Source: Parapedobacter sp964613725 (lineage in GTDB: Bacteria; Bacteroidota; Bacteroidia; Sphingobacteriales; Sphingobacteriaceae). From it: a stretch of DNA of 46,799 nucleotides. The position numbers were made by a program, and so were the translations under genes. How positions within the stretch are numbered: position 1 is the first letter of the stretch; each line of letters starts with the position of its first letter. The stretch lies in the NCBI GenBank assembly GCA_964613725.1, contig CAZTJY010000009.1:1-46799 (forward strand). Reading direction: 5' to 3'. Positions 1 through 8,544 of this stretch are shown one piece after another. Below the pieces are notes generated by a model. The model saw only the letters and a list, made by a program, of their open reading frames with translations, made no database searches and was not told the origin of the DNA.

Positions 1-252
1 GGGCGGTTCCGATCGCTGGGCGACGGGCAGGTGGACTTCAAGGCTATATTCAGCAAGTTGACAGCTTACGACTTCAAGGGCTGGGCCGTGATGGAGTGGG
101 AATGTGCGTTGAAGCATCCTGAAGACGGTGCCCGTGAAGGGGCGGTATTCATTAACGACAACATTATCCGTGTTACGGAGAAAACGTTCGATGACTTTGC
201 AGGCGGTGAAGCCGACGAATCAAGCAACAGGCGCCTGCTAGGCTTGGAATAG
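1..252 (+). CDS. C-terminus of a sugar phosphate isomerase/epimerase (partial)
   Basis: The reading frame is open from base 1 to a stop at 250-252, so this is the last 83 residues of a gene that begins outside the window. The residues GRFRSLGDGQVDF followed by GWAVMEWECALKHPEDGAREGA and a final FI segment match the end of the xylose-isomerase-like TIM-barrel family (IolE/sugar phosphate isomerase-epimerase), where the last strand and helix carry W-E and KxPEqGAREGAPFI-type motifs. These cytoplasmic metal-dependent enzymes act on sugars, inositols or keto-sugars; the substrate cannot be told from this fragment. An internal GTG at 31 is not a real start, because the family similarity continues upstream of it. 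Confidence 0.75.
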   Translation, partial: GRFRSLGDGQVDFKAIFSKLTAYDFKGWAVMEWECALKHPEDGAREGAVFINDNIIRVTEKTFDDFAGGEADESSNRRLLGLE

Positions 253-286
253 CCAATCGGTAATCGAGGGCTGAACGGTTTTTTCG

Positions 287-928
287 CTAAGGCTGGAACG
301 TCGTGTCCGGTATCGATATGTTTTTCCGCTGGTTGGTAAAAGTAAGCCGTGTACTTTCCCCTGTTGGATCAGTGAGTGTAACCTCGCTAAGGAGTAGGGT
401 GGTTTGGTCAAAAACAAGTTCCACGTGTTGGATGTACTTGCGAAGTGTCACTTCCTTTGGCACCAATACCGCCACGTAGCTGGTTTTCTCACGGTAATAG
501 GTGATGTTGAACCGGTTTTCATCAAGCATGTCGCCACCTTGTACCGAGCCCACCAAGAGATCGTTCAACCCTTTTAGCCGTCGGTTGGCGCTGAGGTTTA
601 CGGTTTTGGAGCGGTCACCTTCGACCGTGTGCATGTTATGGCCGTCAAAAATGACCACATAGTTTGTTGGCGATAGGTACTCCCACCGTATTTTTCCCGG
701 TGCTTTGAAACGCAGCGTGCCCGAAGAATGGACGACATTTTCGAGATAACTGAGTTGCTTGGTTTGTATAAAATCACTCTGCAGTGATTGCAGGCTTCGG
801 GTGCTGGCTGCTACCCCCTCTTTGAGGGCGGCCGATTCTTTGGGTGTGAGCACAGTTCTTTGAGCAAACCCGGCAGTACAGCACAGCAATAAGGCCAACG
901 TGAGTAGATTATATTTCTGTATAAGCAT
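287..928 (-). CDS. LolA-like outer-membrane lipoprotein carrier protein
   Basis: A 213-residue protein with an N-terminal signal peptide (about residues 1-22, ending AGFAQ). It has the LolA pattern: an SDFIQTKQL-type first strand, then GTLRFKAPGKIRWEY, an I/VIFDG turn, and a hydrophobic half-barrel of strands to the end. LolA carries lipoproteins across the periplasm; paralogues sit in pigment and glycolipid clusters and may carry other lipids. Its start overlaps the end of the upstream polysaccharide deacetylase gene by 20 bases, so the two are probably translated together. This pairing is unlike housekeeping lolA, so a specialised carrier is likely (inference). Confidence 0.8.
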   Translation of the reverse strand: MLIQKYNLLTLALLLCCTAGFAQRTVLTPKESAALKEGVAASTRSLQSLQSDFIQTKQLSYLENVVHSSGTLRFKAPGKIRWEYLSPTNYVVIFDGHNMHTVEGDRSKTVNLSANRRLKGLNDLLVGSVQGGDMLDENRFNITYYREKTSYVAVLVPKEVTLRKYIQHVELVFDQTTLLLSEVTLTDPTGESTRLTFTNQRKNISIPDTTFQP

Positions 929-1613
929 CTTGATCGATTAATTCGGCCACGGTCGCCAAGGTATAACCGCGATGTTGGAGCTTGGGCAACAATTGTTCCA
1001 AAATGGGTATGATTCTATCATGTGTGTCGTGCAGTAGGATGATGGCGCCCGGCCTTACCCTCCGTAAGATGGCGTGAACAATCCTTTTCGGGGAGCGGCT
1101 TTCAAGTGTATCGTATGGGCGTACGCGCCACCCGATAGCGCGGTGGCCGCTTGTTCGGATGGCTTTGGCGAGGTGCGGTGTGGTTACACCAAATGGCGGA
1201 CGGAAAAACTTAGGTTTACGGCTGATGGCCTGTGCGATTGCTGTATCCGTTTGCTGCAGCTCCTCAATCCATCTGGCCTTTCCATTGAAATCGATGGTGG
1301 CCGCGTGGGAATAGGAATGGCTGCCGATGGCATGCCCTGCGTTGTGGGCCTGTTTCACGATACCGGAGTATTGTGCAGCATGTTTACCGATACAGAAAAA
1401 AGTGGCTTTGGCATGGTGCCGGTCCAACAGCTCAAGTACCTGTGGCGTATAGACCGGATGGGGACCGTCGTCAAACGTAAGGGCGATTTGGCGATGTGTA
1501 GCATCGCCTTGATGCGTGGCTTCGAGGAAAAAATTCGCTTGGATATGGAATGCGCCCCAAGCGATGATGGCGAGGCCGATAACGAGCGCTGTAATCACTA
1601 TCCCGGCAATCAT
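909..1613 (-). CDS. polysaccharide deacetylase family protein (NodB domain)
   Basis: A 234-residue protein with an N-terminal membrane anchor (about residues 1-25) and a NodB/CE4 fold. All catalytic motifs are visible: LTFDDGPHP with the catalytic base and metal Asp, a SHSYSH motif giving the metal histidines, RPPFG, and a final IILLHDTHD. Members remove acetyl groups from N-acetylated sugars at the cell envelope. It is the first gene of a two-gene unit with the LolA-like gene, overlapping it by 20 bases. No glycosyltransferase or acyl-carrier gene is beside it here, so the target (peptidoglycan, capsule or a lipid-linked sugar) is open. Confidence 0.88.
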   Translation of the reverse strand: MIAGIVITALVIGLAIIAWGAFHIQANFFLEATHQGDATHRQIALTFDDGPHPVYTPQVLELLDRHHAKATFFCIGKHAAQYSGIVKQAHNAGHAIGSHSYSHAATIDFNGKARWIEELQQTDTAIAQAISRKPKFFRPPFGVTTPHLAKAIRTSGHRAIGWRVRPYDTLESRSPKRIVHAILRRVRPGAIILLHDTHDRIIPILEQLLPKLQHRGYTLATVAELIDQDAYTEI

Positions 1614-2051
1614 AAACTAGTTATCCTCATCTCGCAAACTTAGCTAAATTGGTTTTCAGATACAAGTGAAGACGGCTTGTGTTCGCGAAAGTTATTTTAA
1701 TTTTTAAGCAATCCAATATATAAATAGGAATATATATTTATCGATAACCCCGTTTTCAAACTGACTGGGGTCTCTTTGGAAAGAGACTTCGGAGCGTTTG
1801 GCAACTCGCTTCGTTCAATTTTCAGTTAAAACGGGGAAAAAGCGTCGCGGCAAAAAGTTCGTTTTCCAAATAGGGGCGGTTAGAGCGGGTCTAAGCGCTT
1901 AAAATTTCAGATGATGTGAGACCGTCAAAACAGGTGTGCGACCGAAATTAACTTTAGGTTAATATTGCCAGAAAGCGTGCAACGCGGATGCGCGACGAAT
2001 GCTGCAGTAAGCCCTTTTCATCGATTCAGTTAGTAGCCATATAAAAAGCTG
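1614..2051. other. 438-base intergenic region with a nested inverted repeat
   Basis: No gene is seen between the end of the BCCT transporter gene and the start of the deacetylase gene, both read on the minus strand. The outer arms ccccgtttt-caaactga (1748-1764) and tcagtt-aaaacgggg (1822-1836) are inverted copies with a two-base bulge. Inside them is a perfect 7-bp hairpin, gtctctt/aagagac, at 1770-1787 with a four-base loop. The stretch just upstream (1690-1745) is very A+T rich. There is no T-run after either stem, so a classic terminator is not evident. Confidence 0.5.
1748..1836. repeat. nested inverted repeat (cruciform-like)
   Basis: Outer arms lie at 1748-1764 and 1822-1836, with a perfect 7-bp inner stem at 1770-1776/1781-1787. 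It could be a folded leader of the deacetylase-lolA transcript, a terminator-like structure after the BCCT gene, or a small palindromic element. Direct evidence is base complementarity only. Confidence 0.5.
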
Positions 2052-4064
2052 CTAATTCTTAATGCTACTATCGGTAAACAACTCGTTTTTGATTTCTGAA
2101 GATAGATTGATGAACCGTTCGTATTGCTTAAGCACGTCAGCTATCACTTCCTCTTGGGTGAAATACTCGGTATTATACCCGGTCCGATTATCGCCGAAAT
2201 AGGTTTTCGGAATATAATGTTGATTATTATCAGCATCGGGAACGTTGTCTTCGTTCACTAAGAAATCGGAGATGATTTTTCGCTGGCAGCGAACACCATA
2301 CGTGAAATCGTCGATCAATTCATGTTTTATGGAGAGCGCTACCGACGTATAGTCACCAGCCTTCACGACATCGGTTGACACACCTTTCTTATTAAATTCC
2401 ATTGCAAGGGTTTCCAACGCCGGACTCACCGTGTCACGGATGAACTCCACAACGGCCGTCCGATTTTTGAACGACAAGATACGTTCCAAACGCTCTTTCC
2501 AGTGCGCCCCCGACCAGTTGACGGTTGCAGGTGAGTACCCTCTCGCATAGTAGTTGGCATCTACAATCAAGCCCTGCATCAGACTGTAGCAAAAGAGCAA
2601 CATGATGAATGAAAAGGGTAACGCGGTAATCAACGTCATGGTCTGCAATGAATTTAATCCACCGGCATTCAACAACACCAAGGCCAGTACCGCCAACAAT
2701 GCTCCCCAGAAAGCGAGTTGCCACTTGGGCGACTTTGTCGCATTTTTTGTTGCGATACTGTTCATAACGAAAATCCCCGAATCGGCGGAGGTAACGAAAA
2801 AAATGAAGATGATGAAAATGGCCAGCATGCTTGTCACCCCCGAGGCTGGAAAAAACGTCAAGAATTTGAACAGCAAATCGTCAGTCCGGTCAGCCATACC
2901 ACTTAACAAGCCATTCCAGGCACCCCTATCTAGCCAAGTCGCACTATTACCAAAGATGGTCATCCATAAGAAATTGAATGCCGTGGGAATAATCAATACG
3001 GCACCCACAAACTCCCGGATGGTCCGCCCGCGCGATATCTTGGCGATAAATAGGCCTACATAGGGCGACCACGAGATCCACCATGCCCAGTAAAGGATGG
3101 TCCAACTAAAAAACCACGGATGGAGCGCTGGCTCATAGGCATGGGTGTTGAAGGTTAGGTTAAAGAACTGGTTGATGTAATAACCCAACCCCTCGGAGAA
3201 TGATCCAAGCAGGAATACCGTGGGCCCCATGACTAATATGAACAACATGAATAAAACCGCCGCCAGGATGTTGAGCTGACTGAGGAATTTCACTCCCTTG
3301 TTGACCCCCGAAGTTGCTGATAAAACAGAGATACCCATAATGACCGCCACGATGCCGATTTGGTAACCGAAACCGGTTCCGGATAGTACGCCCACTTGTG
3401 CCAGCCCGGCGTTCAATTGCATCACACCAAACCCGAGCGTTGTCGTAATACCAAAAAATGTGCTACAGAGCGCGAAAACATCGATAAGGTCGCCTGCCGT
3501 ACTATTGATCCGGTGTTTGAGTATGGGATAAAAACAACTGCGCAGCGATAGCGGGAGTTTATAACGGTAGGTGAAATAAGCCAACGACAGTCCAACCACG
3601 CCATAAATTGCCCAGGCATGAATACCCCAGTGGAAAAAAGTATACAACTGCGCATCTTTTGCCCTGCGGATTTCATCCTGATGGTTGAAAACGGGGTCGG
3701 CGAAATGGGAAATCGGCTCGGCAACGCTGAAATACATCAATCCTATACCCATGCCGGCTGCAAACAGCATGGAAACCCATGAAAAGAAGGAGTATTCAGG
3801 TTTCGCATCATTATCGCCCAATTTGATCGAGCCATATTTACTTACTACCAGAAAAAACAGAAAGAATACAAATAAGGTCACCGCCCATATGTACACCCAA
3901 TTTAAGTTGGTGAAGATAAAATGTTGAACTTGATTCAATAGGGCAGCTGCCCGATTTGGGAAAAAACTGGCGATGAGCGAAACCGACAAAATAAAAACCA
4001 AACTTGGTATCACAACGCCTGTTTTGAATGTGCTATATCTTGTGAAACGCTTGAACTTTTCCAT
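2052..4064 (-). CDS. betT: BetT-type BCCT family choline/betaine transporter
   Basis: A 670-residue inner-membrane protein with about 12 membrane segments and a long C-terminal cytoplasmic tail (from about residue 510). The BCCT signature WAWWISWSP followed by GLFIAKISRGRTIREF gives the aromatic substrate box. The tail ends with EEVIADVLKQYERFINL, which resembles the tail of E. coli BetT, and the length matches that protein. The glycine motif reads GMGIGLMYFSVAEP, whereas the E. coli BetT I recall has GIGID at this place, so substrate or coupling ion may differ. It follows the TetR gene by 162 bases on the same strand and lies divergent to the susC-betBA genes, which fits choline or betaine uptake under osmotic control (inference). 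Confidence 0.9.
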   Translation of the reverse strand: MEKFKRFTRYSTFKTGVVIPSLVFILSVSLIASFFPNRAAALLNQVQHFIFTNLNWVYIWAVTLFVFFLFFLVVSKYGSIKLGDNDAKPEYSFFSWVSMLFAAGMGIGLMYFSVAEPISHFADPVFNHQDEIRRAKDAQLYTFFHWGIHAWAIYGVVGLSLAYFTYRYKLPLSLRSCFYPILKHRINSTAGDLIDVFALCSTFFGITTTLGFGVMQLNAGLAQVGVLSGTGFGYQIGIVAVIMGISVLSATSGVNKGVKFLSQLNILAAVLFMLFILVMGPTVFLLGSFSEGLGYYINQFFNLTFNTHAYEPALHPWFFSWTILYWAWWISWSPYVGLFIAKISRGRTIREFVGAVLIIPTAFNFLWMTIFGNSATWLDRGAWNGLLSGMADRTDDLLFKFLTFFPASGVTSMLAIFIIFIFFVTSADSGIFVMNSIATKNATKSPKWQLAFWGALLAVLALVLLNAGGLNSLQTMTLITALPFSFIMLLFCYSLMQGLIVDANYYARGYSPATVNWSGAHWKERLERILSFKNRTAVVEFIRDTVSPALETLAMEFNKKGVSTDVVKAGDYTSVALSIKHELIDDFTYGVRCQRKIISDFLVNEDNVPDADNNQHYIPKTYFGDNRTGYNTEYFTQEEVIADVLKQYERFINLSSEIKNELFTDSSIKN

Positions 4065-4226
4065 GAGTTTATTTTAGGAGTGTTGCCAACTTGATGCTGA
4101 CAAAGGTAACGTTCCTGCGACAATATCCTAACCGTAGCCTTTTCCAGTTTTCACACGAAATGCTTTTTCCTGAGTCCAGCAGTTCTTTTCACCAAAAACG
4201 AACATGGTGCTGATACTAAGTATAAG

Positions 4227-4847
4227 CTAAGGGCTTGGCAGGTTGTAGACATCCTCGAAGCCCAATATGCGGAAAGCCTCCATTTTATAATCGTCAATAC
4301 GCTCTTCGAACGCCGCACCGCTGTCTGCCACACTCAGGTAAAAATAAGCGCCGTCAACCAGCGCAAAAATAAGGTCGGCCGTGCGCCGGGGGTGCTTTAC
4401 CTCTATAACACCTTCGTCGTGGCATTTTTGGATCAGTGCCGCCAGCTTCTCCCGAAGCGAGTTGGTAAGGTTCTTATACTTTTCCCTGACCTTTTTATCT
4501 CGGAATGTAAGGGCATAGCAACTGTAGAATAAGCCATCATCAAACAGTTTGTTCCATTTTTTTGAAAATAAATAGGCAATGACCCGAATGAGGGAATCCC
4601 GTAATGACACCTTATCGTCTCGACGAACACGATAAATAACCAGGTATTTCTCGAGGATATAATCGATCAGCGCGTATGTGAGTTCTTCCTTGGTCTGAAA
4701 ATAATGGATAATTAAACTTGGATTGATTTCCATCACTTTGGCAATTTTGGCGATAGATGTATTCTCCAATCCTTCCTTTTTGGCCACCTGATAAAATACG
4801 TTGATGATTTCCCGTTGCCGGGTCTCTTTTAAGCTTTTCCTCCCCAT
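4227..4847 (-). CDS. TetR family transcriptional regulator (BetI-like)
   Basis: A 206-residue regulator. Residues 10-60 form the TetR helix-turn-helix: TSIAKIAKVMEINPSLIIHYFQTKEEL, with HYF-x-K-E the usual end of the recognition helix. The rest is a helical ligand domain. This start is preferred because it opens directly with the GRKSLKETRQREII helix. It lies between the BetT gene (same strand, downstream) and the divergent susC, and E. coli betIBA-betT has a TetR repressor in the same sort of setting. That context makes choline or betaine aldehyde the likely ligand, but sequence alone does not prove orthology with BetI. Confidence 0.87.
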   Translation of the reverse strand: MGRKSLKETRQREIINVFYQVAKKEGLENTSIAKIAKVMEINPSLIIHYFQTKEELTYALIDYILEKYLVIYRVRRDDKVSLRDSLIRVIAYLFSKKWNKLFDDGLFYSCYALTFRDKKVREKYKNLTNSLREKLAALIQKCHDEGVIEVKHPRRTADLIFALVDGAYFYLSVADSGAAFEERIDDYKMEAFRILGFEDVYNLPSP

Positions 4848-5224
4848 AAGGCTGTATTAGCAATCGTTGCAAAAATATGAATTTTAAATCAGTAACGATT
4901 CATTTGATAATTGATTGTATATTCATTCAATATATTTTGGCATTTAAAGATTGTGCAATCGGTTGATTTAAACAAAGCAAACGGTTGCGTGATTTTTTTC
5001 CTTGCGGATTAAACCAAAAGCATTTAGCTTTGCATCCAACTAATCACAACGTGTTTCGGTCCAAGTCTGAACATCACTAGCAGACTAGGCTGACAGTAAA
5101 CAAATAAGTGCTTTTGTCAATATATCCCAAATTTAATTAATGAATAGATAACATTGCTGTTAACGTTAGTTCATAGCATCTTTTTTTCTTTGTTTATTGA
5201 CTAAATGTTCAATTAATATATTAA
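4848..5224. promoter_or_regulatory. 377-base divergent control region between the TetR gene and susC
   Basis: No gene is seen here. Three elements stand out. First, inverted 9-base arms aatcgttgc (4862-4870) and gtaacgatt (4892-4900) match at 8 of 9 positions, with centres 30 bases apart. They bracket a minus-strand TATTTTTG box (4870-4877) 23 bases before the TetR start, so they could be operator half-sites for autoregulation. Second, a plus-strand promoter TTG-N20-TAGCTTTG lies at 5002-5032. Third, a small hairpin agtctg/cagact (5064-5069, 5081-5086) sits in the long leader before susC. The operator reading is inference. Confidence 0.45.
5002..5032 (+). promoter_or_regulatory. predicted Bacteroidota promoter of the susC-bet genes
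   Basis: TTG at 5002-5004 and TAGCTTTG at 5025-5032 are 20 bases apart, a full match to the TTG-N17-23-TAnnTTTG pattern known from Flavobacterium. A start near 5040 would give a leader of about 185 bases before susC, room for post-transcriptional control. Confidence 0.5.
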
Positions 5225-8200
5225 ATGGTACCTAAAAAATTGATGATGAAAAGACAACGAAGAAAGGGAATTGCCAGGTGTCGGGTAGGTCTGGGTTGGT
5301 TGTGCATAGCACTACTGACCATGCAGCTTATACCCGCTCTTGCGTGGGCGCAAAGCCGCGTAGCCGGCAAAGTGACCGATCAATCCGGACAGGCACTCGC
5401 CGGAGCCACAGTGGTCGTACAAGGCACATCATTTGGAACGGCCACGGATGATGGCGGGCAATTTGTGCTTGAGGGGGTAGCCAGCGGAGCCACATTGGTA
5501 TTCCGTATGGTGGGTTACAAAAGCCAGGAACTCCAGTATACCGGCCAAAGTCAGCTGGAAGTGGAACTGGAAACAGATGCGGGCAACCTGGATGAGGTGA
5601 TTGTGGTGGGTTTTGGCACGCAACGGAAAATCAACCTCACTGGGGCTGTGGACCAGATTTCCGGCAAGGAATTGGAATCCAGGCCCGTATCCAACATTAT
5701 GCAGGGCTTGCAGGGGGTCAGTCCCGGCTTGAATATCACCTATGGCAATGGCGCTCCGGGAGAGATACCCAACATCAATATCCGGGGAACGACCTCCATC
5801 AACGGGGGGTCACCACTTATCGTCATCGATGGGATTCCCGTTTCAGACACGTATGACATGATTCGGCTGAGCCCGAATGACATTGCCTCTTATACGGTAT
5901 TGCGTGATGCGTCCTCTGCGGCAATTTACGGTGCCCGAGCAGCATATGGCGTAATCCTGATTACCACCAAGCAAGGGAGCCAAGGCACGCAGAGCATCAG
6001 CTATAATGTCACGACTGCTTTTGGGCGGCCCACGGAAATGCCTGATCCGGTAACCGATCCTTATATTTTCTCGCGGGTACTGGAGAACTCTACGCTCAAC
6101 ACGCCATGGAACGGTCCCAGTTACGTGCAGTTCAGCGAAGAATACTACCGATGGGCAAAAGAACGGTCCGAGGACCCTTCGTTGCCCGATGTGCGGATCA
6201 ATCCGAACAACCCCAACGAATGGGAGTATATGGGCAGTAACAACTGGAATGACTATTTCTTTGAGAAAGCCACGGTCTCACAAGTCCATAATTTTGCGCT
6301 CTCGGGTGGTGCCACCATTAACGAGAAACCGATATCGTATTATTTATCCGCAGATTACACCAAGGATAACGGCTTGAATAAACTGGCAGACGACTATTGG
6401 CAGCGTAAAGGAATCCGTGGTAGATTGTCGTTCAGCCCACTGACATGGCTGAAGCTGGACAATAATATGAATGTATACCAAACAGATATCGCCAAGCCTT
6501 ACGCCAATATCACCGATATCTATTACCTGCAACCCACCAATGTGGTTAAAAATCCCGATGGCACCTGGGGAAACAATGCTGCGGGCCGGCTGGCCGCACG
6601 TTTGGTGGATGGGGGTGGTCGTAACGAACACATGTTTGGCTTCCAGAATATCTTTAATGCGGTGGGTACGTTCCTGGATGGCGACCTGACCGTCACGGGA
6701 GACGCCAGCTTCAAACGGGAATATTGGCGTTACCCACAAAATTCCAAGAAGTATAACATCGGATACGGACCCAATGATATCCGGGAAGAAGGCGGCAACG
6801 GTTTTGTGTACGATAGGCGCGGGGAAATCCAGAACAATGTATTTAACCTCTATGCAAACTACAACAAGACATTTGGTATCCACGCCTTCAGCCTGACCGC
6901 AGGGTATAACCAGGAAGACTATGTATGGGAAACCACGATTGCCGAACGCGACCAATTGATCTCATCTACACTGCCCTACTTGGAACTGACTACCGGAGAA
7001 GCACGTATAAACGCCGAATATAGCTCTTATGCGACCCAAAGCGTATTCGGCAGGTTGAACTATACCATCAACGACCGGTATATCCTGGAAGGGACAGGCC
7101 GCTATGACGGTTCATCGCGATTCCCTTCATCCAATCGTTGGGGCTTTTTTCCATCGCTATCGGGTGCTTGGATTGTCAGTAATGAACCATTCTTCGATGC
7201 GATGAAGCCTACCTTTTCGAACCTGAAGTTGCGGGCTTCTTACGGTAGCTTGGGCAACCAAAATGTGGGTGACTTCTCCTATATCCAAACGATGGGTACG
7301 GATCTTTCAAGCTACATCATCGACGGATCGCAGCGGCAGATTATTACAGGCGCACCTTCGTTGACCATAAACCCGGCAAACTATACGTGGGAAAACGTCG
7401 CCACGCTCAACTTCGGTGCCGATATCGGCTTGGTGAATGACCGGGTTTTTGCTGAGTTTGATTACTTCATCCGTGAAACCACGGGAATGCTCGTAGCGGG
7501 TGAACAGCTGCCCGCTGTATTGGGCACGGGGGTGCCAGAGCAAAACTCAGCGGACTTGCGTGGGAAAGGTTGGGAACTTTCCCTCACCTACCGGGATAAT
7601 TTCTCCGTAGCGGCTAAACCCTTCAGGTTGGAAACGAAATTGGTGTTGTCTGATTCGCGTGCGCATATCACCAAGTTCAAGAATGATCAGCGGCTTGTAT
7701 CCCAATATTTCGAAGGTTATGAATTCGGTACATTGTACGGCTTGGTCGGCGACGGGTTCTTTAAAACAACCGAAGAAATCGATGCATTGGATCAGACGGC
7801 CATGATTCCCTGGGGGGCACTTGACATCGTACCCGGATGGCCAAAATTCAAGGATTTGGACGGTGATGGAAAAATCGAACTCGGACAAACCCTGGACGAT
7901 ATGAAGGACCGGGCTGTGATTGGCAATACTTCCGATCGGTACCGCATTGGGTTCAACCTCAACATGGACTGGAATGGGTTTGATGCACAGGTGTTTTTGC
8001 AGGGTGTATTGAAACGTGACTATTATCCTCGTCACTATTTGTTTTGGGGGCCATACCAACAGCCTTATGCCAATGTCTATCCCTGGCACCTGGATCATTA
8101 TCGGGCAACCGCTGATTCCCCCGAAGAACGGGCCAAACATTCGCAAGCCTATATCGATGCAGGGCTCGCCGACGCCAATTTGGATGCATCATATCCGGTG

Positions 8201-8524
8201 CTGCAATCATGGCTGGCAGATTATAACTATGCAGATGGTAATGGAGACCGATCGGGACTGGATCAACACAACACAACCTATCTGCTCAATGGGGCCTATT
8301 TGAGGGTGAAGAACATCACCTTGGGTTATTCGCTTCCCTATGAGATCATCCAACGATGGGGAATGAGCCGCCTACGCTTTTTCATCACCGGAGAGAATAT
8401 TTTCGAATTTTCCGAAGTGAAGCGATTCGTAGACCCTGAAGCAATCAACTGGGGCAATGACAGCAGTGCCTGGGCCTACCCTTTCCAGCGTCGGTTTGCG
8501 TTTGGGTTGAATATCGGGTTTTAA
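5225..8524 (+). CDS. SusC/RagA family TonB-dependent outer-membrane transporter
   Basis: A 1099-residue receptor. The signal peptide ends near residue 43 (ALAWAQS). A carboxypeptidase-regulatory-like domain follows (RVAGKVTDQSGQALAGATV to about residue 120). The TonB box region is NLDEVIVVGFGTQRK, then the plug with PLIVIDGIPV and ITTKQG motifs, and a 22-strand barrel ending in aromatic residues (FGLNIGF). It has no STN domain, so it is not a classical sigma/anti-sigma signalling receptor. It is the first gene of a same-strand run with susD, two phosphohydrolases, betB, betA and a choline-transporter-like symporter, all closely spaced. Its cargo is therefore likely a choline-containing compound (inference). 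The ATG at 5243 is an alternative start. Confidence 0.95.
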   Translation: MVPKKLMMKRQRRKGIARCRVGLGWLCIALLTMQLIPALAWAQSRVAGKVTDQSGQALAGATVVVQGTSFGTATDDGGQFVLEGVASGATLVFRMVGYKSQELQYTGQSQLEVELETDAGNLDEVIVVGFGTQRKINLTGAVDQISGKELESRPVSNIMQGLQGVSPGLNITYGNGAPGEIPNINIRGTTSINGGSPLIVIDGIPVSDTYDMIRLSPNDIASYTVLRDASSAAIYGARAAYGVILITTKQGSQGTQSISYNVTTAFGRPTEMPDPVTDPYIFSRVLENSTLNTPWNGPSYVQFSEEYYRWAKERSEDPSLPDVRINPNNPNEWEYMGSNNWNDYFFEKATVSQVHNFALSGGATINEKPISYYLSADYTKDNGLNKLADDYWQRKGIRGRLSFSPLTWLKLDNNMNVYQTDIAKPYANITDIYYLQPTNVVKNPDGTWGNNAAGRLAARLVDGGGRNEHMFGFQNIFNAVGTFLDGDLTVTGDASFKREYWRYPQNSKKYNIGYGPNDIREEGGNGFVYDRRGEIQNNVFNLYANYNKTFGIHAFSLTAGYNQEDYVWETTIAERDQLISSTLPYLELTTGEARINAEYSSYATQSVFGRLNYTINDRYILEGTGRYDGSSRFPSSNRWGFFPSLSGAWIVSNEPFFDAMKPTFSNLKLRASYGSLGNQNVGDFSYIQTMGTDLSSYIIDGSQRQIITGAPSLTINPANYTWENVATLNFGADIGLVNDRVFAEFDYFIRETTGMLVAGEQLPAVLGTGVPEQNSADLRGKGWELSLTYRDNFSVAAKPFRLETKLVLSDSRAHITKFKNDQRLVSQYFEGYEFGTLYGLVGDGFFKTTEEIDALDQTAMIPWGALDIVPGWPKFKDLDGDGKIELGQTLDDMKDRAVIGNTSDRYRIGFNLNMDWNGFDAQVFLQGVLKRDYYPRHYLFWGPYQQPYANVYPWHLDHYRATADSPEERAKHSQAYIDAGLADANLDASYPVLQSWLADYNYADGNGDRSGLDQHNTTYLLNGAYLRVKNITLGYSLPYEIIQRWGMSRLRFFITGENIFEFSEVKRFVDPEAINWGNDSSAWAYPFQRRFAFGLNIGF

Positions 8525-8544
8525 CAAAAAAATAGAATGACATC

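Noticed and set aside
5225..8524. STN-type signalling receptor
   Set aside because: The protein goes from signal peptide directly to the carboxypeptidase-regulatory-like domain; no STN domain is present and no sigma/FecR pair is nearby.
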